From the NCBI GenBank assembly GCA_030615175.1, contig JAUWZX010000002.1:86114-150113 (forward strand): 64,000 nt of DNA, written 5' to 3'. The stretch's first letter is position 1, and every line of letters starts with the position of its first letter. The notes under the pieces are model-generated. The model saw nothing but the letters and a program-made list of their open reading frames with translations. It was not told the DNA's origin and did no database searches. This document shows, piece by piece, positions 42,724-51,497 of the stretch. The stretch is from Candidatus Parvarchaeota archaeon. GTDB lineage: Archaea > Nanobdellota > Nanobdellia > WJKC01. Position numbers and translations under genes: made by a program.

Positions 42724-43575
42724 TTAACTTACCTCCAATTTTGTTTCGCTCGCTAAAGCCATTGCCCTGGCTTGCGCAAGAATTAATAACTCGCCTGCAT
42801 TATCCTTATTAATTAATCCAGCACTTAATGACAGGTTGCGAGCGTGATTATGAGCAGTCATTAATAACGCGTTAATGACCTCCTTAACGGGTATTACGGT
42901 GTTAAAAGCGAGGCTGTAAGCATTAATGTAAGCATTACTAATTTTATCCCTGTACTCATCAAGATTTATTATTAATTCTTTTCCTGAGTACACAACTTCT
43001 TTCTCGTAAGCAGCTATTAATTTAAGTCCAGTCTTCATTGGAGTCATGCCAAGCCTTAACATAATGCTTGCCTGGTTTGGCTTAATCAATTCTCCTTGTT
43101 TGGCAATTACTGTATCTTCAGTAACTACTAACTTGCCTGCCTTGACTTTTGTCTTAATCCCTAAACCTGATAATTCTGATATTACTGGTCCTGGAGCGAA
43201 TGGTGTTGGTCCTTTACTAATTATGATGTCAAAAGGAGCTGCTTGTCCCTGCTTTGCAGGTGCAGGAGTAGTCATGCTTTTTAACTTAACTGATAACTTG
43301 AACGGGTTCTTATTAGTGAATGCTAGTCCGCAAACACCTTTTAATTGCTCTGACAGTTTATCTAAGTTTTTAACTTCTGACTTCTTAATAGCCCTTACCA
43401 TGATATTCTTAGTTGTTATTACTAATTTAATTAAATCCTTTAAGTCGCGTCTTAAACTCTGTAATTGCTTGCTTCCTAATCCTTCAAGATTGATTACTGC
43501 AATTACTTTATGCTTCCTTAATTCATCACTTAAGGAATTAATCTTCTCAATTTTCTTCTTAATTAATGGCTTCAT
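42724..43575 (-). CDS. rpl10: Ribosomal protein L10 (P0)
   Basis: The 283-residue stalk base protein reads [43 protein letters not shown] core, [32 protein letters not shown] and [16 protein letters not shown], with helical L12-binding segments at the end. The family's acidic DDDMGFGLFD-like tail is missing; the protein stops at SETKLEVS. The loss of the P0 tail, while P1 keeps its own, is notable. Its start overlaps the L1 stop by 4 bp. Confidence 0.94.
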   Translation of the reverse strand: MKPLIKKKIEKINSLSDELRKHKVIAVINLEGLGSKQLQSLRRDLKDLIKLVITTKNIMVRAIKKSEVKNLDKLSEQLKGVCGLAFTNKNPFKLSVKLKSMTTPAPAKQGQAAPFDIIISKGPTPFAPGPVISELSGLGIKTKVKAGKLVVTEDTVIAKQGELIKPNQASIMLRLGMTPMKTGLKLIAAYEKEVVYSGKELIINLDEYRDKISNAYINAYSLAFNTVIPVKEVINALLMTAHNHARNLSLSAGLINKDNAGELLILAQARAMALASETKLEVS

Positions 43576-44270
43576 ATTATTACGCTCCGACTCATCGTCA
43601 TCTTAACGTAAACCTTGTTAATCTGGGTTTTACCTCTTGGAAGGGCTTTCTCTATTACGTTGTAAACACTTAGTATGTTGTCACTTAATTCCTTGTCACT
43701 TAATTCTTCAGTCCCGATTACAACGTTAATTGTCGGCTGGTCCTTCACTCTTACCCTGACTGTTCGTTGAAGTTTCTGGTATACTCCTTTAAGTATTGCA
43801 GGGTTTGGCGGCACAATACATCCTGCCTTCGGGTTAGGCATCCTTCCTTTAGGCCCTAAGTACCTGCCGAATGCCTTGGCAACATCAGTCATTATGTTTG
43901 CTTGGGCTATGAAGTACTTATGCTTCCTCACTGATTTCTTGATTGCCCTAATCTTCTTTAAGTATTTTGGGAAGTCATCTTTTGGTATTACTTCATTGAA
44001 TACTTTCTTTGCTTCTGAGATTAATTCTTTGTCAACGAAGGCCGCGATTGAAACTTTCTTTCCTAACGCGTGCGGCAGTATTACGAATTCATCAATCTTG
44101 TTTTCAGGCTTCTTAACGTCAGTCTCTTTTAATGTTATTTGAATATCAATTGATTGAGTAAACTTACGCTTCTTACTTTCCTTGCGCAACTTCTTCAAAG
44201 CGCGTAGGACTCTCGTCCCAGCGCCCAAAGACGAAGTCTTTTGGGCTTTAATCACTTCTTCTTTTTTCAA
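43572..44270 (-). CDS. rpl1: Ribosomal protein L1 (uL1)
   Basis: The 232-residue archaeal L1 reads SIDIQITLKETDVKKPENKIDEFVILPHALGK, FGRYLGPKGRMPNPKAGCIVPPN and VNVVIGTEE-like strands, ending [14 protein letters not shown]. The first 30 residues (KAQKTSSLGAGTRVLRALKKL) form a longer N-terminus than usual; the coding RNA here folds into two adjacent hairpins (44207-44246). Archaeal L1 is known to repress its own operon by binding mRNA within its coding region in Methanococcus. The operon order L11-L1-L10-L12 is canonical. Confidence 0.95.
   Translation of the reverse strand: MKKEEVIKAQKTSSLGAGTRVLRALKKLRKESKKRKFTQSIDIQITLKETDVKKPENKIDEFVILPHALGKKVSIAAFVDKELISEAKKVFNEVIPKDDFPKYLKKIRAIKKSVRKHKYFIAQANIMTDVAKAFGRYLGPKGRMPNPKAGCIVPPNPAILKGVYQKLQRTVRVRVKDQPTINVVIGTEELSDKELSDNILSVYNVIEKALPRGKTQINKVYVKMTMSRSVII
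44207..44246 (-). promoter_or_regulatory. Hairpin pair in the L1 coding start, candidate autoregulatory site
   Basis: In the mRNA sense, GCCCAAAAGAC / GTCTTTGGGC form a stem with one bulged A around a 3-base loop (44223-44246), 25-48 nt after the L1 ATG. It is followed by GGAC-GAGA-GTCC with a GNRA loop (44207-44218). GC-rich stems stand out in this AT-rich genome. The position matches the intragenic L1 site known in methanogens, but the exact L1 loop consensus is not evident. Confidence 0.4.
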
Positions 44271-44340
44271 GAGAGCTTCAACTCCTCTTTACTGCCGAAA
44301 CAGTAAAATTTTATGAAAAGGATTCTACTTTTAAGGGTTT

Positions 44341-44811
44341 CTATTTAATCCGGTCATCATGCTTTCCTTCATCAATTTCCTTCTGAACTATCTTTGGATT
44401 CCTGCCTTCAACTGTTAAGCCCATGCTAACGCACACGCCGAGAACTTCCTTCACATTCTTCTTTAAGTCAGTGCCCATCATCTGAGACTGCTTTTGCTTT
44501 GCAACCTTAACAGCCTGCTCAATAGTTAAGTCACCAATAGCTGCCTCCCTGTCACCAGCTCCTTTCTCAATGCCAGCTTCCTTCTTTAATAACTGGCTTG
44601 TTGGCGGCACGCCCACCTCTAACCTGTAATTCCTCTGCGAGTCATAAATGATTTTAACAGGAACCTTCATTCCAGCATAATCCTTAGTCGCGTTATTAAT
44701 GTCAGCAACTACTTTGCCAATGTTTAATCCTGCAACGCCAAGGCTCTGACCCATTGCTGACGGATTAGCTTTGCCGCCCTCAACTAAAACCTTAATCACT
44801 TGCTCTATCAT
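44341..44811 (-). CDS. rpl11: Ribosomal protein L11 (uL11)
   Basis: The 156-residue archaeal L11 reads VLVEGGKANPSAMGQSLGVAGLN, VKIIYDSQRNYRLEVGVPPTSQLLKKE, MGTDLKKNVKEVLGVCVSMG and TVEGRNPK. With 23S rRNA it forms the GTPase centre. An ACTTTAAAAAAC box about 29 nt upstream of ATG marks the operon start. It is the first gene of the L11-L1-L10-L12 unit. Confidence 0.95.
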   Translation of the reverse strand: MIEQVIKVLVEGGKANPSAMGQSLGVAGLNIGKVVADINNATKDYAGMKVPVKIIYDSQRNYRLEVGVPPTSQLLKKEAGIEKGAGDREAAIGDLTIEQAVKVAKQKQSQMMGTDLKKNVKEVLGVCVSMGLTVEGRNPKIVQKEIDEGKHDDRIK

Positions 44812-44852
44812 AAAAGAGTTTGATTAGGAATGGTTTTTTAAAGTTTATGGCT

Positions 44853-45158
44853 TCACATTCTAAAATACAGAAATTCCTGTATGCTCATGTAGTTTTCCCT
44901 GGCAATCGCTCTCATTTCAGGGTCATCCTTGAAGTATTCCATGGCAAGAAAGTAAAACGTGTTCTTTAATAAACCCTGTTTTATGTCATCAGCGTAGTAA
45001 TCTGGCACTTCTTTATTCATTTCCTTAGCTTGTTCTAATAATAACTTATCAATTGTCTCTAAATCATTCTTACCAGTTTCTTCTAATTTTTTATTAATAT
45101 TACTGATAACTTACTGTATTTCCAACTCATGCTGCTTTAATATTTCCTTTGCATTCAT
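44853..45158 (-). pseudogene. Small gene interrupted by one in-frame TAA
   Basis: From ATG 45158, preceded by an AGGTGA site, a frame of 102 codons reads MNAKEILKQHELEIQ, then TAA (45111-45113), then continues open for 85 codons with a typical helical composition (NINKKLEETGKNDLETIDKLL, DDIKQGLLKNTFYFLAMEYF) to TGA 44853-44855. Everything but that one stop looks like a real gene. It lies between L11 and Spt5 in the gap of the two operons. It may be a point-mutated gene, a sequencing error, or a read-through gene. The family is unrecognised. The rest of the 406-bp gap shows only promoter-like AT runs. Confidence 0.55.
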
Positions 45159-45217
45159 ATTAAATATTCACCTCATCATTCTCTTGAAAGAAGTGGTATT
45201 TAAAGTTTATGGAATTA

Positions 45218-45751
45218 TTAGAATGCTTCCTCGAATTCTTCTTCCTCTCTCTCAGGCTTCCTTAACTCCCTTGCCTTCTTCTTAAGCTCTAACTCCCTTT
45301 CCTCTTCCTCACGCTCCTCTGTCTGGATTACCCTGACGCTGTCAGTTGAAACCTTCATTGGTATTGGTACTGTAGTGTCAAGTAATGCAACCACTATTTC
45401 CTCCTTGTCAGCCGCAACCCTCGTAACCTTTGCCTTCTCACCCTTAAAAGGTCCTGAAATTAACTCAATTATGTCATTCTCCCTAATACTTACTTTAACA
45501 GGCTCCGCTGTCAGGAAGTGCTCAATCTTGCTTATCAGTACTGATTCATGAATTATTCCTTTAGCATGCCCTAAACCATAAACAGATGTCACGACTTCAT
45601 CCCTTGAAAATGCTTCAACAAAGATGTAACCCCTAACCCTGTGCGGGCTTAGTATTGCACTAATATTCTGATTCTTCCTGCCTACAATTGCCAGTTTATC
45701 AACTACCTGCCTCTCCCTTCCAGCAGTAGTCCTCACAACGAATATTGGCAT
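45218..45751 (-). CDS. spt5: Transcription elongation factor Spt5 (NusG)
   Basis: The 177-residue protein has an NGN domain (FVVRTTAGRERQVVDKL, YIFVEAFSRDEVVTSVYGLGHAKGII) and a KOW domain (ENDIIELISGPFKGEKAKVTRV, IPMKVSTDSVRVI). It adds an unusual 35-residue Glu/Arg-rich tail (EERELELKKKARELRK). Spt5 with Spt4 keeps RNA polymerase processive. It follows secE after 3 bp, the classic SecE-Spt5 order. Confidence 0.95.
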   Translation of the reverse strand: MPIFVVRTTAGRERQVVDKLAIVGRKNQNISAILSPHRVRGYIFVEAFSRDEVVTSVYGLGHAKGIIHESVLISKIEHFLTAEPVKVSIRENDIIELISGPFKGEKAKVTRVAADKEEIVVALLDTTVPIPMKVSTDSVRVIQTEEREEEERELELKKKARELRKPEREEEEFEEAF

Positions 45752-45754
45752 TTT

Positions 45755-45937
45755 CTAAATCCCCATTATTATTTGATAAATCACTTGTATCGTGAATCCT
45801 ATGCTTCCAATTAATAAGACGCCTAAACCGCATATCTTTATAATGTTAATAAATTCATCCTTTGAAGGCTTCTTGCTGATGCGAATGATTCGCTTAAATT
45901 CCTTTAATTGTCTTTTAAGTTTTAACACTAGATTCAT
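45755..45937 (-). CDS. secE: Preprotein translocase subunit SecE (Sec61 gamma)
   Basis: The 60-residue protein has a cytosolic amphipathic helix with LKEFKRIIRISKKPSKDEFINIIKI and one membrane helix (GLGVLLIGSIGFTIQVIYQIIM), the archaeal SecE/Sec61gamma pattern. It holds SecY in the translocon. A CTTTAAAAACC-type box about 30 nt upstream of ATG suggests a promoter. It is cotranscribed with Spt5. Confidence 0.92.
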   Translation of the reverse strand: MNLVLKLKRQLKEFKRIIRISKKPSKDEFINIIKICGLGVLLIGSIGFTIQVIYQIIMGI

Positions 45938-45989
45938 TAATACGAATTGAAAAAAGAGTAAGGGTTTTTAAAGGTTTCTAAAAATTATT

Positions 45990-47135
45990 TTATTCGATGA
46001 ATTCAATGCCTAAGTCATTCTCTAAGTCAGTTCTCCTCTGCCTGCTTATTGTTTTCTCCCTGCCAAATATTTGAGGACTCTTAACGCCGGTGACTACAAG
46101 CATAACCCTTAAAGTCTCCTTCATATCATTGCTTAACTGAGCACCCCAAATAACGTTAGCATCATCATCCAGTTTGTCAGATATTGTTTCAACAACGGCC
46201 TTTGCCTCATCAAGACTCATGCTTGGACCGCCAATAACATTAATTAAGGCTCCTGTAGCCCCGTTAATATCAACGTCGAGTAATGGATTAGTAATTGCCT
46301 TCTCAACCGCCTCAACTGCTCTTGACTCAGTGTCTGACTCGCCTATGCCAATCATTGCCACTCCACCCTGCCTCATGACTGCCCTAATGTCAGCAAAGTC
46401 AAGGTTAATTAATCCAGGCTTAGTTACTAACTCCGCTATTCCCTTAACAGCGTTAGTTAATATTTCATCAGCCACTTTAAACGCAGTGTGTAATGGTAAG
46501 TCACTAGCTATCTCTAATAATTTATCATTAGGGATTACTATTAACGTGTCAACAGCATCCTGTATCCTTTCTAAGCCCTCTAACGCGTTCTCCATCCTGA
46601 CTTTCCCTTCAATGCTGAATGGCAGTGTAACGACTCCAACTGTTAAGCAGCCCATCTTCCTAGCTACTTCAGCAATTACTGGCGCGCCTCCAGTTCCAGT
46701 GCCTCCTCCAAGCCCGCAGGTAACGAATACCATGTCAGCACCCTTTAATGCTTCTTTAATATCTGGCTCTGACTCCTTCGCCGCCTCCCTTCCTATCTGA
46801 GGGTTATTGCCTGCTCCTAAGCCTCCTGTTAATTCACGACCAACCAGTATCTTCTTATCACTAATAACGCATAGTAAATCCTGGGCGTCAGTGTTAATTG
46901 CTATTAATTCAGCTCCCTTAATCCCTACCTCACTCATCCTCATTAAGGTGTTGCCGCCAGCACCTCCAACCCCCACTACCTTGATTGCAGCTCTCTTACT
47001 TGACACTAAATCCTCTAATTCAGCGTCAATGTCGCGGGTTTTGCTTTGCTCAGGCCTGGGAGTTTTCACTCCTAAATAATCACTTTTCCTGAACCCTTCG
47101 TTTCGCGCTAAAGCACTGTCAATAATGCTTTCCAT
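45990..47135 (-). CDS. ftsZ: Cell division protein FtsZ
   Basis: The 381-residue tubulin homologue has [25 protein letters not shown], the GTP signature [17 protein letters not shown] (near residues 141-157), [14 protein letters not shown] and [11 protein letters not shown] with the T7 loop Asp. The C-terminal tail ends in EFIE and lacks the bacterial ZipA/FtsA peptide. It polymerises into the division ring. It is upstream of secE on the same strand, 52 bp away, with a TATTTAAGAA box 28 nt before its ATG. Cdv proteins are not seen in the window. Confidence 0.96.
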   Translation of the reverse strand: MESIIDSALARNEGFRKSDYLGVKTPRPEQSKTRDIDAELEDLVSSKRAAIKVVGVGGAGGNTLMRMSEVGIKGAELIAINTDAQDLLCVISDKKILVGRELTGGLGAGNNPQIGREAAKESEPDIKEALKGADMVFVTCGLGGGTGTGGAPVIAEVARKMGCLTVGVVTLPFSIEGKVRMENALEGLERIQDAVDTLIVIPNDKLLEIASDLPLHTAFKVADEILTNAVKGIAELVTKPGLINLDFADIRAVMRQGGVAMIGIGESDTESRAVEAVEKAITNPLLDVDINGATGALINVIGGPSMSLDEAKAVVETISDKLDDDANVIWGAQLSNDMKETLRVMLVVTGVKSPQIFGREKTISRQRRTDLENDLGIEFIE

Positions 47136-47171
47136 ATTATTAAGAATTCACTAAGGTTTTTCTTAAATAGT

Positions 47172-47765
47172 TTATGCTTTTCTAGTTAGTATTTCTACAG
47201 TGATTCCAAGCACTTCCCTTACTTCCTGCTCTAACTTGTTCTTAATTTTTAAAGGCAATTCTCCATCAATGCTTGCGCGTAACTTCTTATTCACTAATCT
47301 TACCTTGCACTTCATTCCTGTGAAGGATTTAATGATTTCTTTTGCAATTAATGCCTTATCCTTTAACTCCTTTATGATTTTTATCTTGAATTCAAGAGTT
47401 TTGCCTGCCAGTGGATGATTAAAGTCAATTAGTATCCTGCCAGGACTGACACTCCTGACCTTGCCTATTAAGCCGTCAATATTAACTATTAATCCAGGGT
47501 AAGGAGTGACATTGTCTTTCCTGAAGTACTTCATTGGCACTAATTTTATTAAGTTAGTCATTCTCTCACCATACCCTTGCTCCGGCTTTAGTGTTAACTC
47601 GTACTCGTCGCCTGCTTTCTTAGTCTTTAAGCTTTCATCAATCGTTTTTAATAAGTAACCCCTGCCTACAGGGATTATTAACTTCCTGTCCTCCACTACC
47701 TTATTATTAGTCCTGCCGGTTATCTTTATGCTTAATACTTTATTCATGCCAGATTCCTCGTCCAC
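47172..47765 (-). CDS. FKBP-type peptidyl-prolyl isomerase (SlyD-like)
   Basis: The 197-residue protein fits the archaeal SlyD-type: IIPVGRGYLLKTIDESLKTKKAGDEYELTLKPEQGYGER, an IF (insert-in-flap) domain VPMKYFRKDNVTPYPGLIVNIDG with SPGRILIDFNHPLAGKTLEFKI, and a C-terminal extension of about 60 residues (KCKVRLVNKKLRASIDG). It speeds prolyl isomerisation and chaperones folding. The start may be GTG 47765 or ATG 47747 (MNKVLSIK); the promoter box suits either. It lies immediately upstream of ftsZ on the same strand. Confidence 0.88.
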   Translation of the reverse strand: MDEESGMNKVLSIKITGRTNNKVVEDRKLIIPVGRGYLLKTIDESLKTKKAGDEYELTLKPEQGYGERMTNLIKLVPMKYFRKDNVTPYPGLIVNIDGLIGKVRSVSPGRILIDFNHPLAGKTLEFKIKIIKELKDKALIAKEIIKSFTGMKCKVRLVNKKLRASIDGELPLKIKNKLEQEVREVLGITVEILTRKA

Positions 47766-47858
47766 TCATGTTTCCTTAATGAAAAATGATGATTTTAAAA
47801 ACGTTTTGATTACAAGATTAGAAAGTTTTATAAATCATCTTCTTCGCTTCATATTAAC

Positions 47859-48833
47859 ATGAAATGTCAATTACCAAGAATAGAGAGATTAAGAGTATTG
47901 CTTAACACTGAATGCAATCTTAAATGTCTTTACTGCCATAAAGAGGGACAATATTCGTTAAGAGAGAGAATTAAGTTTGATGAGTTAAAAGGATTGTTAA
48001 GAATATTAATGGAGTACGGCGTTGATGAAGTAAAGTTCTCAGGAGGCGAGCCATTATTGCATCCAAGAATAAGTGAATTAATTGATTATACAAAAAATGA
48101 ATTAAGAGCGGATAAGGTTAGTGTAACAACTAATGGAGTGCTTTTAAGAGATAAGGTGAAAAGATTTGAGGCTATGGGGTTAGATGAGCTCTCAATAAGC
48201 ATTGATACCCTTAATTATGATACTTTTGAAAAATTAAATTGTGGTGACAAAACATTATTAGATAACGCTTTTGCAGGAATTTCAGAAGCATCAGAGAGCA
48301 ATATCCCTAAAGTAAACTTAAATGTTACATTAACTTCACTGAATATTAATGAAGTTCCAAGATTGATTGATTATTCTAAAAAACTTAATTTACCAATCAG
48401 GTTAATATCATTCATAGACGTTGGCAAGAAAACAAGTTATCTGCAGACAAGCCTTAAAGACTTAATAATTAATTTAGAATCATCTGCAGAGTATAGAACA
48501 GGAGAGCCATTAAAGGATAATAAAGCATACACTGATTACTTAATCAAAGGGCATAAAGTCACTTTCGTAAATGGAGTTTGCCCTGACTGTGAAGAATGCG
48601 GCAGGAGTTACGCGCTTAGATTAACAACTGACGGCAAACTAAAGCCCTGCCTGATATCTGAAAAAGGAGAAATTGACATCCTGACTCCATACAGAAAAGG
48701 TGACATGAAAGAAGTTCATCATAACATAGAGAAAGCAGTGGCTTTAAAGAAGTATGGCTTAATCGTTTTTGCTGACATACCAGAAAGATTTAATGTGAAT
48801 AAGTATTTTTTACCACCAGAAGACCCAAAGTAA
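47859..48833 (+). CDS. MoaA-like radical SAM protein
   Basis: The 324-residue protein has CNLKCLYCHKEG (C19, C23, C26), VKFSGGEPLLHP, VTTNGVLL and ELSISIDTLNYDTF, all in MoaA order. It has a second Cys cluster, CPDCEECGRSYALRLTTDGKLKPC, with CX2CX2CX16C rather than MoaA's CX2CX13C, and no C-terminal GG. So it may not make molybdopterin precursor. No other cofactor genes are nearby. A TTTTATAAAT box lies 28 nt before ATG. Confidence 0.7.
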   Translation: MKCQLPRIERLRVLLNTECNLKCLYCHKEGQYSLRERIKFDELKGLLRILMEYGVDEVKFSGGEPLLHPRISELIDYTKNELRADKVSVTTNGVLLRDKVKRFEAMGLDELSISIDTLNYDTFEKLNCGDKTLLDNAFAGISEASESNIPKVNLNVTLTSLNINEVPRLIDYSKKLNLPIRLISFIDVGKKTSYLQTSLKDLIINLESSAEYRTGEPLKDNKAYTDYLIKGHKVTFVNGVCPDCEECGRSYALRLTTDGKLKPCLISEKGEIDILTPYRKGDMKEVHHNIEKAVALKKYGLIVFADIPERFNVNKYFLPPEDPK

Positions 48834-48883
48834 TGGCTTGACAATAGAAACATTTAAAAATAAGATAATATATTTTTAATCCC

Positions 48884-49816
48884 ATGTTAGAAACGTACGT
48901 ATTAACCCTCGACACACAGCAAAGCTTGAAGGCAGCTGGTTTTGACACAAATGTGTATGATTTAGAAAGAGAATTAATGCAAATTATTAAAGAAGTATTA
49001 CCTGATACTGAAATTGTAGGGGTTACTTACGGGGAACTTAAAAATGAACTTCAAAAGATAGTGAGAGAAATAAGAGATACTATGCCCGTAATTAGTCTTG
49101 ACCCAATGTATATACCAGTAGCAGATGAGATTATATCAATAACGAGATTAATTGATCCGGAAACAGGCATAAAAAAAGAAGGACCAAGACCTTATTTTCC
49201 TCCACTAGAAGAACAAGTAAAAGAGTTAAGCAAAAAGTATAAAGGAAAAAACATTGCTTTAGCTGATGTTGGAGTATTTGAAGGAGGTTCTGAGAAATTA
49301 TTGATATCACTATTAAAAGATGCTGGAATAAGTGTTGATTATGTTATAAATGGAGTATCAACAACTAGTGCAGACGAAATATTTAAGGAATTAGGTGTTA
49401 CTGAAATACCAGTTTACAAATTTGTTTCAGAGAAAAATGATGAATTTGTTTTTGACTGGTTAGAAGCGGCAGACTTAACTGGGATTGATGGCAGAAAAGT
49501 TGGCAGAAATGGAGTCCCAGCTGAAATAAAAAGGATTCCACAAGTGTACATCCCATACGCTTTAGGTGATATTTGCAAGTGGGCAAGCATTCCACAAGAG
49601 TGCAGTGAAGATGTTTCAAACAAATTCTTAAATATAACTAATAAAATCGTGGACAGGATTGAAAAGAACAGAGGGTCGCCAGTAACAATAGGAGAACTTG
49701 GCTTGCCAGTAAGTATGGGGAACTGCATTGATGAACTAACAAAATACTATGTTAACCCTGAAATGCCATTTAAGGATGCTCTTAACCTTGCAATTAAAAA
49801 ATGTTCCGAAAAGTAG
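48884..49816 (+). CDS. Hypothetical protein with PRTase-like segment
   Basis: The 310-residue protein has a segment, KGKNIALADVGVFEGGSEKLLISLLKDAGISVDYVINGV, reminiscent of the PRPP-loop region of type I phosphoribosyltransferases, but with ADVG for the usual DD. Otherwise, VISLDPMYIPVADEIISITRL and GRNGVPAEIKRIPQVYIPYALG are unplaced. A TTTAAAAA box lies 27 nt before ATG, so the start is firm. It is convergent with a clear PRTase gene, and a nucleoside phosphorylase follows; a role in nucleotide salvage is only a guess. Confidence 0.45.
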   Translation: MLETYVLTLDTQQSLKAAGFDTNVYDLERELMQIIKEVLPDTEIVGVTYGELKNELQKIVREIRDTMPVISLDPMYIPVADEIISITRLIDPETGIKKEGPRPYFPPLEEQVKELSKKYKGKNIALADVGVFEGGSEKLLISLLKDAGISVDYVINGVSTTSADEIFKELGVTEIPVYKFVSEKNDEFVFDWLEAADLTGIDGRKVGRNGVPAEIKRIPQVYIPYALGDICKWASIPQECSEDVSNKFLNITNKIVDRIEKNRGSPVTIGELGLPVSMGNCIDELTKYYVNPEMPFKDALNLAIKKCSEK

Positions 49817-49820
49817 AATA

Positions 49821-50585
49821 TCAATTTTTACTGAAAACTTCCTTTGTTAACTTCTTGATTTCTAAAAAATTCTTTTTAGCCCTTCTATGGTTAGCAAAAT
49901 ACCAGTCCCTCATCCACTTTTTATTATTAATGTAAGACATTGCACCAATAGCATCTTCCTTCCATATGAAATCCTTTAAGCATAAAATATCACACTTGCC
50001 CGTTCTACCATCAAATGTTCTTCCAGGGACCTTAAAACCAGTATATACTTCTTTTAAGAAAGGATACTTCTCAGAAGGGATTAAGAGGGCGATACCATAA
50101 AAATTCAATTTCTTCTTAGTTTTCTTCTTAAGTTCCTTTATAAAATACTTCAAGGTAGTTCCAGAAAAGATAACATCATCAATCAAGGCAACATCAATTA
50201 TTTTTTTAGGACTCCTCTCAATTTTTTTAATAATACCATTAATTTGTTCTTTAAGAGGTTTAGATCGCTTTGAGGATTCAACACCACAAACATCCCAGTT
50301 AGACTTCCTTTTTCTCCTAACAAAGGTGGTAACCACTCTCGTTTTGGGACATAATTTCTTCTTAATTAAGGCGTAAACGTCTTCTCCATCCTCATCCATT
50401 AATAGAACTAAATCAAATTTCCTTTTCACAATTCTTTTAAGCTCGCTTGCTAATCTCCCTAATTCAAAATAAAGAATAACCTGGTCAGGAAAAGTGCAAT
50501 TATAAATTATATCAAATACTAAATCTCTAACTTCTTTTCTTTCTGTTCTTAAATCATCCAAATAAGCAACTATGTCTGGTTTCAT
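49821..50585 (-). CDS. Phosphoribosyltransferase-domain protein
   Basis: The 254-residue protein has the type I PRPP motif, VALIDDVIFSGTTLKYF (about residues 133-149), with helical N-terminal and C-terminal extensions. The N-terminal half (residues 40-90) has LVLLMDEDGEDVYALIKKKL. Substrate class (base salvage or regulatory) is not readable. Its ATG faces the nucleoside phosphorylase gene divergently, across a 165-bp spacer, and its end is 4 bp from the convergent hypothetical gene. It is slightly longer than usual Hpt/Upp proteins. Confidence 0.7.
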   Translation of the reverse strand: MKPDIVAYLDDLRTERKEVRDLVFDIIYNCTFPDQVILYFELGRLASELKRIVKRKFDLVLLMDEDGEDVYALIKKKLCPKTRVVTTFVRRKRKSNWDVCGVESSKRSKPLKEQINGIIKKIERSPKKIIDVALIDDVIFSGTTLKYFIKELKKKTKKKLNFYGIALLIPSEKYPFLKEVYTGFKVPGRTFDGRTGKCDILCLKDFIWKEDAIGAMSYINNKKWMRDWYFANHRRAKKNFLEIKKLTKEVFSKN

Positions 50586-50750
50586 AATCTAAAATAGAAA
50601 GATTATTTTTTTAAATGTATCTCTTTAGATTTAAAAATTAAAGCAATTAAAAATGAATGAGGCATAAGAAAACTAAACAAAGAGGCATACTTGCAAATCA
50701 CTGTGAACAAAAATACTTAAAACCAGCTAAAGAATTAGAGACGAATAAGT

Positions 50751-51491
50751 ATGTTACAGCCCCATATAAAAATTGAAAAAGCAGAAAAGTACGTATTACT
50801 ATCTGGTGATCCTAGCAGAAGTAAAATGATTTCTGAAAAATTCTTGGAAAATTCAGAATTAATTGTGGATAATAGAGGCTTACCCATATATAGAGGATAT
50901 TATAAAAACATTCCAATAATGGCTGCCACTTCAGGAATGGGTTGCCCATCAGCATCAATAGTTGTGGAAGAATTAATTAATTGCGGGGCAAAGATTATCA
51001 TAAGAATAGGAACTTGCGGGGGATTACTAAAGGAAATGGAACCAGGAGACTTAATCATTCCTAACGCGGCAATGTGTTTTGATGGAACAACAAAAGAATA
51101 TGACTCTAAAATTGAAAAAATTAACTCTGATAAAGAAATATCTAAAGCCTTAATATCTTCTGCAAAAAAACAAAATTTGAAATACTTCATTGGAATAAAC
51201 AGGACTCACGATGCCTTTTATGAACCAATGGAGAATTTTGTAAAACTTGCAGGCAAAGGCTTAATAAGCTCTGAAATGGAATGCTCAATAGTATTCCTAG
51301 TTTCTTCCTTAAGAGGAATGAAATCAGGAGCCATATTGACTGTTAACACACCAGAGCCACCAGAAGAAGTACTGAAAGACCCAAATGTAATATATAAATT
51401 AGTTGATAAAGAAAAAGTAATGAAAGGTGTAGAAAACTCAGTTAAAGTGGCTTTAGAAGCTATTAAATTACTAGTAGAAAACAAAGAATGA
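50751..51491 (+). CDS. Nucleoside phosphorylase (uridine/purine type)
   Basis: The 246-residue PNP/UDP-family enzyme shows LLSGDPSRSKMI (phosphate-binding Arg), ATSGMGCPSASIVVEELINCGAKIIIRIGTCGGL, and ISSEMECSIVFLVSS with the ribose-binding Glu-Met-Glu. It cleaves nucleosides with phosphate. A uridine phosphorylase is favoured by the GDP and IRIGTCGG pattern, but purine activity is possible. A small TTAAAA box is about 32 nt before ATG. It ends 6 bp before the convergent ammonia-lyase. Confidence 0.85.
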   Translation: MLQPHIKIEKAEKYVLLSGDPSRSKMISEKFLENSELIVDNRGLPIYRGYYKNIPIMAATSGMGCPSASIVVEELINCGAKIIIRIGTCGGLLKEMEPGDLIIPNAAMCFDGTTKEYDSKIEKINSDKEISKALISSAKKQNLKYFIGINRTHDAFYEPMENFVKLAGKGLISSEMECSIVFLVSSLRGMKSGAILTVNTPEPPEEVLKDPNVIYKLVDKEKVMKGVENSVKVALEAIKLLVENKE

Positions 51492-51497
51492 AGATAT

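Noticed and set aside
43046..43606. 186-codon plus-strand frame
   Set aside because: Antisense of the L10 gene with low-complexity composition; no independent start signals.
46174..46800. 208-codon open frame on the plus strand
   Set aside because: It lies wholly antisense to ftsZ, is Ser/Thr/Ile-rich and has no promoter or family motif.
50654..50773. Short basic frame (39 codons) ahead of the nucleoside phosphorylase
   Set aside because: It crosses the phosphorylase promoter and start, no motif is recognisable, and composition is ordinary intergenic.
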